Assembly: GCA_003248755.1 (NCBI GenBank) | Contig: QFQW01000017.1 | Coordinates: forward strand, 1-54,493 | Direction: 5' to 3' | Length of the DNA: 54,493 bases | Source of the DNA: Chryseobacterium sp. | GTDB lineage: Bacteria; Bacteroidota; Bacteroidia; Flavobacteriales; Weeksellaceae | Shown here: positions 23,187-31,103 of the stretch, one piece after another | How positions within the stretch are numbered: position 1 is the stretch's first letter | How the letters are laid out: each line of letters starts with the position of its first letter | Program-made: the position numbers and the translations under genes | The notes under the pieces: model-generated | Databases searched by the model: none | Seen by the model: only the letters and a program-made list of their open reading frames with translations | Told to the model about the DNA's origin: nothing

Positions 23187-25310
23187 TTACAATATCATTG
23201 TTAATTGAATCCTTTTTCTTGCTTCATCTACTTCGGTTACTTTCACCTGGACATGTTGATGAAGTTTTACCACTTCATTTACATCAGAGACGAAACCATC
23301 CTTCAGCTGGGAGATATGAACCAGACCGCTTTCCTTGATTCCGAGATCCACAAAACATCCGAAAGCTGTAATGTTATTGACAATTCCCGGAAGAATCATT
23401 CCGGGGCTTACATCTTTGATCGATTTCACATTCGGGTCAAATTCGAAAACTTTAGCAACTTTTCTTGGGTCTAGTCCTGGTTTTTCTAGTTCCTTCAAAA
23501 TATCCTTAATTCCGAGGATTCCGATATCATTGGTTACATATTTTTCTGGATTGATGAGAGCGATCTTCTCTTTATTGGAAATCAGATTCTCTGTTTTCAA
23601 TCCCAGATCTTTTGCCATTTTTTCTACCAGCTTGTAAGCTTCCGGATGTACGGCAGAATTGTCCAAAGGATTTTTAGCATTTTTGATTCTCACAAAAGCT
23701 GCTGCCTGTTGGTAAGCTTTCTCGCCCAATCTTGGTACTTTCTTCAAATCCTTTCTTTCAGAGAATGCCCCATTTTCTGTACGGTAAGCGACAATGTTCT
23801 CAGCCATCTTTTCCCCAATTCCGGAGACGTAGCTTAAAAGTGATTTACTGGCTGTATTCAAGTTAATGCCTACTGAGTTTACAGAACGGATGACTGTGTT
23901 GTCCAGCTCTTCTTTCAGCTTGCTTTGGTCTACATCGTGCTGGTATTGTCCTACACCAATTGATTTGGCATCTATCTTTACAAGTTCGGCTAACGGGTCT
24001 GCCAATCTGCGTCCGATAGAGACAGCACCACGAACTGTGACATCATAACTTGGGAATTCTTCTCTGGCAATCTTACTTGCGGAATAGACCGACGCACCCG
24101 CTTCTGACACCACAAAAACCTGAATCGGTTTGTCGAAGGCAATTTTCTTGATAAAGAATTCAGTTTCTCGGCTGGCGGTTCCATTTCCGATAGAGATGGC
24201 TTCTATGTTGTAGGCATTCACCATGGAGCGGATTTTCTTCATCGCCATTCCGCTTTCATTCTGTGGCGCATGTGGATAAATGTTTTCATTGTGGAGAAGG
24301 TCGCCTTTTTCATCCAGACAAACCACTTTACATCCGGTTCGGTAACCAGGGTCTATGGCTAATATTCTTTTCTCTCCAAGAGGTGAGGTCAGAAGCAACT
24401 GTTGCAGATTCTCGGAGAAAACCTCAATGGCTTTCAGGTCTGCTTTTTCCTTGGCTTCTTGTAATGCTTCGTTGGAAAGTGCAGGTTCTAATAATCGTTT
24501 GTAAGAATCTGTAATAGCCAATTCTATCTGTTTGGCAGATGAGTTATTACTTTTAATAATAGCTTTGTCAATTAGGTCGAGTGCTTCATCTTTATCAATA
24601 TCCACAGATACTTTTACAAAACCTTCGTTCTCTGCTCGCAGCATTGCTAATAATCTGTGGCTTGGAATCCTATTCAGAGCTTCCTGCCATTCAAAATACT
24701 GACTGAATTTCTGTGCTGCTTCTTCCTCTTTCTTAGCTTTCACTACCTTAGAAGAGACGATGGCTTTTCTTTGAAAAAGTCTTCTGAGGTTTTTTCGGAC
24801 ATAGAGGTTTTCATTCACCCATTCTGCGATGATGTCCCTTGCACCTTGGAGAGCCTCGTCTTCATCAGCAACATCTTTATTAATATATTTGGAAGCGATG
24901 AGATCAATATCATCATTTCTCTGGCTCATAATGATTTTGGCCAAGGGTTCCAGTCCTTTTTCCCTTGCAGTGTCAGCTTTGGTTTTCTTACGTTTTTTAT
25001 AAGGAAGGTAGAAGTCTTCCAATTCCTGCAGATCAAAGCTTTGTTCGATTTTCTGCTTCAGTTCAGAAGTCAAAGCATTTTGCTCCTCTATCGATCTCAG
25101 TATGCTGTCTTTTCTTTTGATAATGTCTTCAAACTGTTTATGGAGCTTAGCAACATTTTCGATGGCTACCTCATCCAGATTGCCGGTTTTATCTTTTCTA
25201 TACCGGGCAATGAAAGGGATTGTACAGTCTTCTGAGAGGAGTTGCAAAGTCGCTTCGATACTTTTAATGGAGATATTGAGTTGTTGTTTTATAAATTCTG
25301 AAGACGTCAT
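23187..25310 (-). CDS. tex: Tex-family RNA-binding transcription accessory protein
   Basis: Nucleic-acid-binding protein related to eukaryotic Spt6, 707 residues. Domains in order are: N-terminal helical region (IPFIARYRKDKTGNLDE near residue 32), YqgF/RuvX-like RNase H fold starting LAIDPGYRTGCKVVCLDE (about 325-460), tandem helix-hairpin-helix (VNSVGINLNTASKSLLSYVS, about 490-560), and a C-terminal S1 domain (GIVNNITAFGCFVDLGIKES, about 635-705). No defects were seen. It lies 55 bases downstream of a possible 37-residue membrane ORF on the same strand. Confidence 0.96.
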   Translation of the reverse strand: MTSSEFIKQQLNISIKSIEATLQLLSEDCTIPFIARYRKDKTGNLDEVAIENVAKLHKQFEDIIKRKDSILRSIEEQNALTSELKQKIEQSFDLQELEDFYLPYKKRKKTKADTAREKGLEPLAKIIMSQRNDDIDLIASKYINKDVADEDEALQGARDIIAEWVNENLYVRKNLRRLFQRKAIVSSKVVKAKKEEEAAQKFSQYFEWQEALNRIPSHRLLAMLRAENEGFVKVSVDIDKDEALDLIDKAIIKSNNSSAKQIELAITDSYKRLLEPALSNEALQEAKEKADLKAIEVFSENLQQLLLTSPLGEKRILAIDPGYRTGCKVVCLDEKGDLLHNENIYPHAPQNESGMAMKKIRSMVNAYNIEAISIGNGTASRETEFFIKKIAFDKPIQVFVVSEAGASVYSASKIAREEFPSYDVTVRGAVSIGRRLADPLAELVKIDAKSIGVGQYQHDVDQSKLKEELDNTVIRSVNSVGINLNTASKSLLSYVSGIGEKMAENIVAYRTENGAFSERKDLKKVPRLGEKAYQQAAAFVRIKNAKNPLDNSAVHPEAYKLVEKMAKDLGLKTENLISNKEKIALINPEKYVTNDIGILGIKDILKELEKPGLDPRKVAKVFEFDPNVKSIKDVSPGMILPGIVNNITAFGCFVDLGIKESGLVHISQLKDGFVSDVNEVVKLHQHVQVKVTEVDEARKRIQLTMIL

Positions 25311-25365
25311 TTCGGTATTTTGAACAGCGAAAATAGTGTTTTTGAACCGAAAATACGGACCAAGA

Positions 25366-25479
25366 TTACTTTCGCTTAGACGTTTTTTCTCTTAGAAGGA
25401 AGATAAACAGTACAATAAACAAAATAATAGGTCCAATCAGTTCCAAACCAAATGAACCAAAAATCATCAGTGTCAACAT
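25366..25479 (-). CDS. Possible small single-pass membrane protein (37 aa)
   Basis: ATG at 25479, stop at 25366. The product begins MLTLMIFGSFGLELIGPIIL, continues as one hydrophobic helix (to about residue 29) and ends in a basic tail REKTSKRK, the positive-inside layout of a real single-span protein. A -7 box (TAGCTTTG) lies 18 bases upstream. I do not recognise a family. The same-strand neighbour is tex, 55 bases downstream. Short length and lack of comparison keep confidence modest. Confidence 0.45.
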   Translation of the reverse strand: MLTLMIFGSFGLELIGPIILFIVLFIFLLREKTSKRK

Positions 25480-25496
25480 AACAGAAATATTTCTAT

Positions 25497-25504
25497 CAAA
25501 GCTA
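25497..25504 (-). promoter_or_regulatory. -7 element (TAGCTTTG) for the small membrane ORF
   Basis: TAnnTTTG match on the minus strand, 17 bases before the ATG. No convincing -33 TTG is seen. The 25505-25738 gap also has TATCTTTG (minus, 25638-25645) but no convincing gene. Confidence 0.4.
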
Positions 25505-25738
25505 TTGGGATTCTGTGGTTTGAAATAGAGTAGAAATACTTATTTTTAAGATGTTGAATAACTTACCGCAAAGATTGTTTTTATCTACCATCAGATACAC
25601 TTTTTCCTGTGGGAAATTCTCGGGTTGTGTTATATCTCAAAGATACTCAAAAATGAAATTTCAATTAGGGACTGTTTTAGCAGAATCTAGCTACAAATGA
25701 TTATGAAAACTAAGTTAAGCTAAAATAATCTTAAAACA

Positions 25739-26637
25739 TCATTTTTCTAATTTTAGAATTACCGGAAAATGGTCACTATATCCACCCATATATCTTGAAC
25801 CGGAATATGTGCGATAAGGATATTTGTTGTTCTTGTTGTCTTTGTTTCTAAGCCGGGGAGAGTTGTAGATTTCAGCTTCGATTTTATTTAAATCCAATTG
25901 TTCGATTAGCGATTGCTCTGTGCAAATGATTTGGTCAAAACAAACGCCTTTCTTTCCGTGGTAAGTTGAGAATTGATTGATTTCAAATAGTGCTTCAAAA
26001 GGATTGTCAAGGATTTTCTCTCCGTTTTTATTGTGTAGTAGTTCTTTCAATGTTTCATTATCAGGATTTTCATTGAAGTCACCCATTATAATCACATTTT
26101 CATTTTTATCGAATAATTCCTGAAGTATTTCTTTCAACTTCTCGAAAATATAATCTCGTTGTTCTTTTTTTGCATCTTGATTCCTCTTAGAAGGAAGATG
26201 AACAACTAAAATATTAAGCTTTTTCCCTTGATACAAAAACTCTGTGTGTAAAATATCTCTCGTATCAAATTCTTTCTCTTCATCCAATTGAAACTTCAAA
26301 GTCTGATATCTTTCTAAGGTCAATTTCCTTTTATCAAAAAGCAAAGCCACACTTAGATTTCGGGAGTCGTCAGATGGTTCATAGATGATTTCGTAATCAC
26401 AAATTGGGAATCACTTTTAATCAAATCTTCCAAAACAGACCTCGCGCCAATCTCAGCCAAACCAATGATAGAAGGTAATTTCCCAAAATCTTCCTCAACA
26501 AAACGAAAGGCATTAGTAATCTTTCTAATTTTCAGATGGTATTTGTAATCATCCCAATTATGAAAACCTAACGATTCTTGTTTGGGCGGATAAAAATTCT
26601 CGACATTATAGAAAAGAAATAATTCTTGGTTTGTCAT
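25739..26637 (-). pseudogene. Endonuclease/exonuclease/phosphatase-family gene, frameshifted
   Basis: Two adjacent reading frames are the halves of one EEP (DNase I-like) protein of about 299 residues. The 5' part (MTNQELFLFYNVENFYPPKQ, IIGLAEIG with the metal-binding Glu) runs from ATG 26637 and goes out of frame near 26392-26397, ending falsely at 26353. The 3' part resumes as EIIYEPSDDSRNLSVALLFD and holds the rest of the active site: LVVHLPSKR (His), IIMGDFNENPD (Asp/Asn) and GGYSDHFPV (Asp-His). Restoring one T in GTGATTTACGAA joins them as FVIYEIIYEPSDDSR. The ATG is one base after the corA stop codon, so the gene was translationally coupled to corA. It may be a true mutation or a sequence error. 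Confidence 0.88.
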
Positions 26638-26638
26638 T

Positions 26639-27541
26639 TTACCACTTCTTTCTTCGGGTGTAGATAAAAGTGCAAACCACAATCAGGAGCATCAGTCCCA
26701 AAGTATAAAAATAACCGTGTTTATGATGCAGTTCCGGCATATTATCGAAGTTCATTCCATATATTCCGGCAATGAAAGTAATCGGTAAAAAGTAAACCGA
26801 ATAGATGGCCAAAAGCTTCATCACCTGATTCGCCTTTTGGTCGGACAAAGCCAAAAACATAGAAATAAGGTTCACAGTTTGGGCATTCACGTGGTCAAAG
26901 TCGGCAATTACATCTTTCTGTTTATCAAGTAAATCCATTACTTCCACTTCTTCAAGCTCAAGATTTTTGAACTTCGAAATCCATTCGCCTGAGATATTCA
27001 GAATTCTGGTGTTTAGTCCCGATTTTCTTTTCAGTTTGTAAAGTCTTCGGATTTGGTTGCTTTGATTTGTATTTTTCAGAAAGATTTCGTTTTCCATTGC
27101 GTCCATTACTTCCAACAGCGTCTGACTCTCATCATCAAAGGTTTTTATTACCTTCAAGGCCAGCCGAAGAGCCAGCCTGTCACGCGAAATATCCTCAGGA
27201 TTATCTTTCTTCAGTTCTTCAAAAACTTCATTAATGCTTTTACTTTTCACCCTGTGAGTCGTGATGATCAACTTCGGTAACAGAAAAATTCCCAATTTAC
27301 TGCTGATATCACTGATGCTGTTCAGATTTCGCCTTTCTAGGTCTGTAGATTCCCTGGTCAGGAAAAACTTCACGTTGTCTACTTCCTCGTACTTTGGAAG
27401 GTGGTTTGGGTCTATCGTGTCCTCCAGCAAAAGATAATTGATATGATAACGCTCGTGCAAAAACCGGAGGTCTTCTTCCGTCGGTGCAGTCACATCAATC
27501 CATTCCCAGTTGGCGGTTTTATATTTCTGTTCTATCGGCAT
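26639..27541 (-). CDS. corA: CorA-family magnesium/cobalt transporter
   Basis: Pentameric Mg2+ channel of 300 residues. The N-terminal cytoplasmic funnel domain and long stalk helix are followed by two C-terminal membrane helices (about residues 240-258 and 275-294). The diagnostic pore motif GIYGMNF precedes the loop MPELHHKHG, and the protein ends in the basic tail TRRKKW. No upstream Mg-sensing riboswitch is visible; an MITE-like element lies 43 bases before the start codon. The frameshifted nuclease gene begins one base after its stop. Confidence 0.94.
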   Translation of the reverse strand: MPIEQKYKTANWEWIDVTAPTEEDLRFLHERYHINYLLLEDTIDPNHLPKYEEVDNVKFFLTRESTDLERRNLNSISDISSKLGIFLLPKLIITTHRVKSKSINEVFEELKKDNPEDISRDRLALRLALKVIKTFDDESQTLLEVMDAMENEIFLKNTNQSNQIRRLYKLKRKSGLNTRILNISGEWISKFKNLELEEVEVMDLLDKQKDVIADFDHVNAQTVNLISMFLALSDQKANQVMKLLAIYSVYFLPITFIAGIYGMNFDNMPELHHKHGYFYTLGLMLLIVVCTFIYTRRKKW

Positions 27542-27583
27542 ATAACAAAACTAAATAAAATCTCAGTAATAATGATAATTTTT

Positions 27584-27681
27584 ATTGGGGCAACTTAATC
27601 CGCCTTCCACTCCCGCTTTTTTCTTTTTTCAATAAAAAAAGAAAAAGAGCTCCGTTCAAGTCGGGTTGCGAGCGATTCTAT
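27584..27681. repeat. Dispersed element with TTAATCCGCC / TCGGGTTGC ends, copy B
   Basis: Same ends as the element at 21331. Here the centre is a clean hairpin: CTTTTTTCTTTTTT, loop CAAT, AAAAAAAGAAAAAG (27616-27647, 13-14 bp). It lies between corA and the ketoacyl synthase, which diverge. Confidence 0.65.
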
Positions 27682-27748
27682 GTTTAGAGGGTTTGTGAGA
27701 GATAGAAAAAATCTGTCAATCTGAAACTTATGTATTAAATAAAATATC

Positions 27749-27756
27749 TATTTTTG
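27749..27756 (+). promoter_or_regulatory. -7 element (TATTTTTG) for the ketoacyl synthase gene
   Basis: Exact TAnnTTTG match followed by C, 25 bases before the ATG at 27782. Confidence 0.6.
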
Positions 27757-27781
27757 CGGATATTTTTATCAAATTCTAAAA

Positions 27782-28804
27782 ATGTTTAAAAGCGTAATAA
27801 CCGGAGTAGGACACTATGTTCCGGAAAATATAGTAACAAATGATGACCTTTCTAAGTTGATGACTACCAACGATGAATGGATTACGGAAAGAACAGGAAT
27901 CAAAGAAAGAAGACATCGCAAAAACCGAGTGGATTCTGAAGAAACAACTTCTTTTTACGGTTTCAAAGCTTCAGAAATCGCCCTTAAAAATGCGAATCTC
28001 ACAGCAAAAGATATTGATTATATTGTTTTCGCAACTTTATCACCGGATTATTTCTTCCCAGGCTCCGGTGTTCTTTTACAAGAGATGTTGGGTTGTGACA
28101 CGATTGGCGCATTAGATGTAAGAAATCAATGTTCCGGTTTTGTCTATGCAATGAGTGTTGCCGATGCTTTTATCAAATCCGGACTTTACAAAAATGTTTT
28201 GGTTGTAGGAGCGGAGATTCATTCGTTCGGATTGGATATGAGTGATAGAGGGCGTGGGGTTTCTGTCATTTTCGGTGACGGAGCAGGAGCAGTGGTTTTA
28301 TCAGCAAGCGAAGGTGAAAATGCAAAAGGAATCTTATCCGTGAATATGCATTCCGAAGGAAAATATGCCGAAGAATTAGCCGTGAAATTTCCCGGAACTA
28401 AATTAGGCTGGAGTGATGTTTTGCTGAATAACCCAGATTCTTTGACAGCAGAAGATATTTATCCTGTGATGAATGGAAACTTTGTTTTTAAACACGCTGT
28501 AACAAGATTTCCGGAGACAATTTTAGAAGCTTTAGAAAAAGCTGGGAAAAAGATTGAAGATTTAGACTTATTGATTCCTCACCAGGCGAATATCAGAATT
28601 GCGCAATATGTTCAGCAATTATTGCATCTGCCGGATGAAAAAGTCTTCGTAAATATTCAAAAATACGGAAATACAACTGCCGCTTCTATTCCGATTGCTT
28701 TGAGTGAAGCGATTCAGGAAGGCAGAATGAAACGTGGCGATTTGGTTTGTCTTTCAGCTTTCGGAAGTGGTTTTACATGGGGAAGTGTTCTATTTGAATA
28801 TTAA
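27782..28804 (+). CDS. 3-oxoacyl-ACP synthase III (KAS III / FabH-like)
   Basis: Condensing enzyme that joins an acyl-CoA starter to malonyl-ACP. The 340-residue protein has the full Cys-His-Asn triad: Cys in NQCSGFVYAMS (near 119), His in LIPHQANIRIAQY (near 263) and Asn in YGNTTAASIP (near 297). The N-terminal GVGHYVPENIVTNDDL and WITERTGIKERR are standard. Fatty-acid genes do not surround it, so it may be a second, specialised KAS III (branched starter or aryl-polyene type) and not the housekeeping FabH; hence no gene symbol. A bidirectional terminator separates it from ohrR. Confidence 0.88.
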   Translation: MFKSVITGVGHYVPENIVTNDDLSKLMTTNDEWITERTGIKERRHRKNRVDSEETTSFYGFKASEIALKNANLTAKDIDYIVFATLSPDYFFPGSGVLLQEMLGCDTIGALDVRNQCSGFVYAMSVADAFIKSGLYKNVLVVGAEIHSFGLDMSDRGRGVSVIFGDGAGAVVLSASEGENAKGILSVNMHSEGKYAEELAVKFPGTKLGWSDVLLNNPDSLTAEDIYPVMNGNFVFKHAVTRFPETILEALEKAGKKIEDLDLLIPHQANIRIAQYVQQLLHLPDEKVFVNIQKYGNTTAASIPIALSEAIQEGRMKRGDLVCLSAFGSGFTWGSVLFEY

Positions 28805-28840
28805 TAAAGACAAAAGAATCAGTAAAAAGAACAAAAACTT

Positions 28841-28880
28841 AAAAAAAGAGCTATTCAGAATGTGAATAGTTCTTTTTTTT
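28841..28880. terminator. Bidirectional terminator between convergent genes
   Basis: AGAGCTATTCA / TGAATAGTTCT stem with a 5-base loop, flanked by A7 on the left and T8 on the right, so it can work on both strands. It overlaps the last base of the ohrR-like stop codon (28880). Confidence 0.85.
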
Positions 28881-29308
28881 TACTGATTGATTTTCTGAAC
28901 GACTTTATCGGATAAAGATTTCAATTGTTCCATTTCATCGAGATTGAGATTCATTGCTTTTGCTAATTCAATCGGGATGCAGGTGGCTTTTTCTTTAAGT
29001 TTAGCACCTTTTTTTGTCAAATGGATTTTAACAACTCGCTCATCTTCTTTGCTTCGTTTTCGTTCCAAATAGCCTTTAGATTCTAACCTTTTTAATAAAG
29101 GTGTCAAAGTTCCATTATCGAGTTGTAAAATCTCTCCAACTTGGTTTACGGTCAAATCGTCTTTTTCCCAAAGAGCCATCATTGCAATATATTGTGGGTA
29201 GGTCAACCCAATATTTTTCAGAATAGGACGATAGCACTGCATTATTTCGCGATGTAAAACATAAACAGAAAAACAAAGTTGCTTGTCTAGCTTTAATAAA
29301 TCCTCCAT
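28880..29308 (-). CDS. ohrR: MarR/OhrR-family organic-peroxide-sensing repressor
   Basis: Repressor that loses DNA binding when a reactive cysteine is oxidised by organic hydroperoxides. The 142-residue protein has the OhrR opening LLKLDKQLCFSVYVLHREIM, with Cys12 at the position of the sensor cysteine, then GLTYPQYIAMMALWEKDDLT and the winged helix (QLDNGTLTPLLKRLESKGYL). It lies 50 bases after ohr on the same strand, the classic pairing. No second C-terminal cysteine is evident, so a one-Cys type of sensing is likely (inference). Confidence 0.9.
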   Translation of the reverse strand: MEDLLKLDKQLCFSVYVLHREIMQCYRPILKNIGLTYPQYIAMMALWEKDDLTVNQVGEILQLDNGTLTPLLKRLESKGYLERKRSKEDERVVKIHLTKKGAKLKEKATCIPIELAKAMNLNLDEMEQLKSLSDKVVQKINQ

Positions 29309-29358
29309 GTTAAGTTTTGATTGAGTTCCACATTTAAAGATAGCGAATTAAGCTTTTC

Positions 29359-29781
29359 TTAATTGTTGCTCACAGTCAATTTTACTTCGATGTTTCCTCT
29401 TGTTGCATTAGAATAAGGACAGATTTGATGTGCTTTTTCAATCAATTCCTGAGCTTGTTCCAAAGAAACACCGGGGATGTTAGCGTGTAATTCAGCTTCC
29501 AAACCAAATCCTCCATTTTCGATTTGCCCGATTCCAACTTTTGCAGTTACAGTTGTTTCGCCAGTTTCAATTTTGTTTTGTTTGATGACTAAATTCAAAG
29601 CGCTGTCAAAACAAGCTGAATAACCTGCTGCAAAAAGCATTTCCGGATTGGCATAATCGTCATTTGCTCCACCTAAACCTTTTGGCATTCTTACTTCTAA
29701 ATCCAAAATTCCGTTATCACTTTTTACGTTTCCGTTTCTTCCTCCTTTGGCTGTAGCGCCGATGCTGTACAATGTTTTCAT
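29359..29781 (-). CDS. ohr: Organic hydroperoxide resistance protein (Ohr/OsmC family)
   Basis: Thiol peroxidase that reduces organic and lipid hydroperoxides. The 140-residue protein has the two redox cysteines in FAAGYSACFDSALN (peroxidatic, near residue 58) and HQICPYSNATRGN (resolving, near 122). VRMPKGLGGANDDYANPEML is the Ohr-specific stretch that supplies Arg and Glu to the active site. It is transcribed with ohrR from a strong promoter whose -33/-7 spacer contains a repeated site, probably the OhrR operator. Confidence 0.95.
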   Translation of the reverse strand: MKTLYSIGATAKGGRNGNVKSDNGILDLEVRMPKGLGGANDDYANPEMLFAAGYSACFDSALNLVIKQNKIETGETTVTAKVGIGQIENGGFGLEAELHANIPGVSLEQAQELIEKAHQICPYSNATRGNIEVKLTVSNN

Positions 29782-29810
29782 TTTTTATGATTTAAATTAA
29801 TTTGATGATG

Positions 29811-29844
29811 CAAATGTATTGTGTAAAATTATATTGTGCAAAAT
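29811..29844 (-). promoter_or_regulatory. ohr promoter with two TATTGTGYAAAAT repeats (candidate OhrR operator)
   Basis: On the minus strand a TTTTG (-33) is followed 20 bases later by TACATTTG (-7; plus-strand 29811-29818). The spacer holds two near-identical 13-mers, read on the plus strand as TATTGTGTAAAAT (29817-29829) and TATTGTGCAAAAT (29832-29844), 15 bases apart. A bound repressor would cover the whole promoter. Confidence 0.65.
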
Positions 29845-29901
29845 ATAAAATGAAACTTTTATCAAAATCTATTATTGATGCAGACTATAAACTGTTAAAA
29901 A

Positions 29902-31092
29902 TTATATAAAATCATAGTAACCATTATCCTTTCCAAGGATTTTCTTATCATCAGAATTTAGCCATCTTTTAAGAACTGTAGCATAGACTTTTCGGAAATC
30001 TTCGGTGTAGATTAGATCGCCGTCTTTCAGTTTTGTAAGGTCGGGAAGAGGATTCAACAGTCCTTTTTTCTTAAGTCCGCCACTGATAAAGAACATTTGA
30101 TTAGCAGTTCCATGGTCGGTTCCGTTACTTGCGTTTTGGGCAACTCTTCTACCAAATTCTGAAAAAGTCATTATCATCACATCATTGAATTTTCCATTCT
30201 CTTTCATATCTTTAACAAAAACCCTGATAGCTTGATCTATCATTTTGAATAGGTTTGATTGACTTTTGTTTTGATTATAATGAGTGTCGAAACTTCCAAT
30301 AGAAAGATAATAAACTTGTGTATTGATATCAGATTTGACAAGTGATGCAATTGTTTTGAAGTCTTTTCCTATCTGAGTCGTGGGATAAGCTTTGTCTGTT
30401 GGTTTTGCTTTGCTTTCTTCAAAGATATATTCTGAGTTGTTGATTGTACTACCTAATGTATTGTACATGTAGCTGGCCAAATCATGATTATGACCGTCTG
30501 TGGTAATCTGTTTATAAAAATTTTCCACACTGTAATCATACAGCTTTTTGGGATCTTTGAAGGCAATCGCTTTATTATGATTCCCTTTCATTGCGAGGCT
30601 TAAAAGATCATCTACTTCTATTGCCTGTGTTGGATTCTGACAATCGTGGCAAGCTTCATCCAAATATCTTCCTAGCCATCCGGAGTTGATGAACTGATTA
30701 CTGCTACTTGCAGATTGCCAGATATCCATACTTCGGAAATGAGATTTGCTAGGTTCCGGATATCCCACATTATTCATCACAGCTAATTCGCCATTGTCAT
30801 ACAATTCTTTAAAGAATTTCAAATCGGGATTTATTCCGGCTTCATCTGTTAGCAATAATGCATTTTCTTCTTTAATGGAAATCTTATTTCTTAGTTTATA
30901 ATAGATATCATTTTTGACAGGAATGATTGTATTGAGACCATCATTTCCACCAGATAATTGCAAAATAATCAGTGTTTTACCATTTATAGCAATGGCTTCT
31001 GGTAAAGTCAAAGCTTCGAGGAAATTTGGAAAAAAGAAAGACGCTGCAGCCAGACTGCTGGTTTTGATAAAATTTTTTCTATTAATAATCAT
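29902..31092 (-). CDS. DUF1501 (sulfatase-fold-like) exported protein
   Basis: Exported protein of 396 residues, role unknown. I chose ATG 31092; a TTG at 31110 would overlap the stop of the upstream gene. The N-terminus MIINRKNFIKTSSLAAASFF resembles a twin-arginine signal but has Arg-Lys, not Arg-Arg. The body has DUF1501 landmarks: ILQLSGGNDGLNTIIPV, FRSMDIWQSAS, FDTHYNQNKSQ, IMTFSEFGRRVAQNASNGTD followed by HG. DUF1501 proteins share the alkaline phosphatase/sulfatase fold. It forms a pair with the DUF1800 gene, 11 bases upstream. Confidence 0.88.
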   Translation of the reverse strand: MIINRKNFIKTSSLAAASFFFPNFLEALTLPEAIAINGKTLIILQLSGGNDGLNTIIPVKNDIYYKLRNKISIKEENALLLTDEAGINPDLKFFKELYDNGELAVMNNVGYPEPSKSHFRSMDIWQSASSSNQFINSGWLGRYLDEACHDCQNPTQAIEVDDLLSLAMKGNHNKAIAFKDPKKLYDYSVENFYKQITTDGHNHDLASYMYNTLGSTINNSEYIFEESKAKPTDKAYPTTQIGKDFKTIASLVKSDINTQVYYLSIGSFDTHYNQNKSQSNLFKMIDQAIRVFVKDMKENGKFNDVMIMTFSEFGRRVAQNASNGTDHGTANQMFFISGGLKKKGLLNPLPDLTKLKDGDLIYTEDFRKVYATVLKRWLNSDDKKILGKDNGYYDFI

Positions 31093-31103
31093 AACATCAT
31101 TTT

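Noticed and set aside
25502..25591. 29-codon minus-strand ORF (MVDKNNLCGKLF...) upstream of the small membrane ORF
   Set aside because: Protein-like in part, with a TATCTTTG box farther upstream, but it overlaps the -7 box of the next ORF and has no recognisable family. There is too little support to call it.
27542..27781. Search for a Mg-sensing leader before corA
   Set aside because: The space is mostly a dispersed repeat; nothing resembling an M-box or ykkC-type core.
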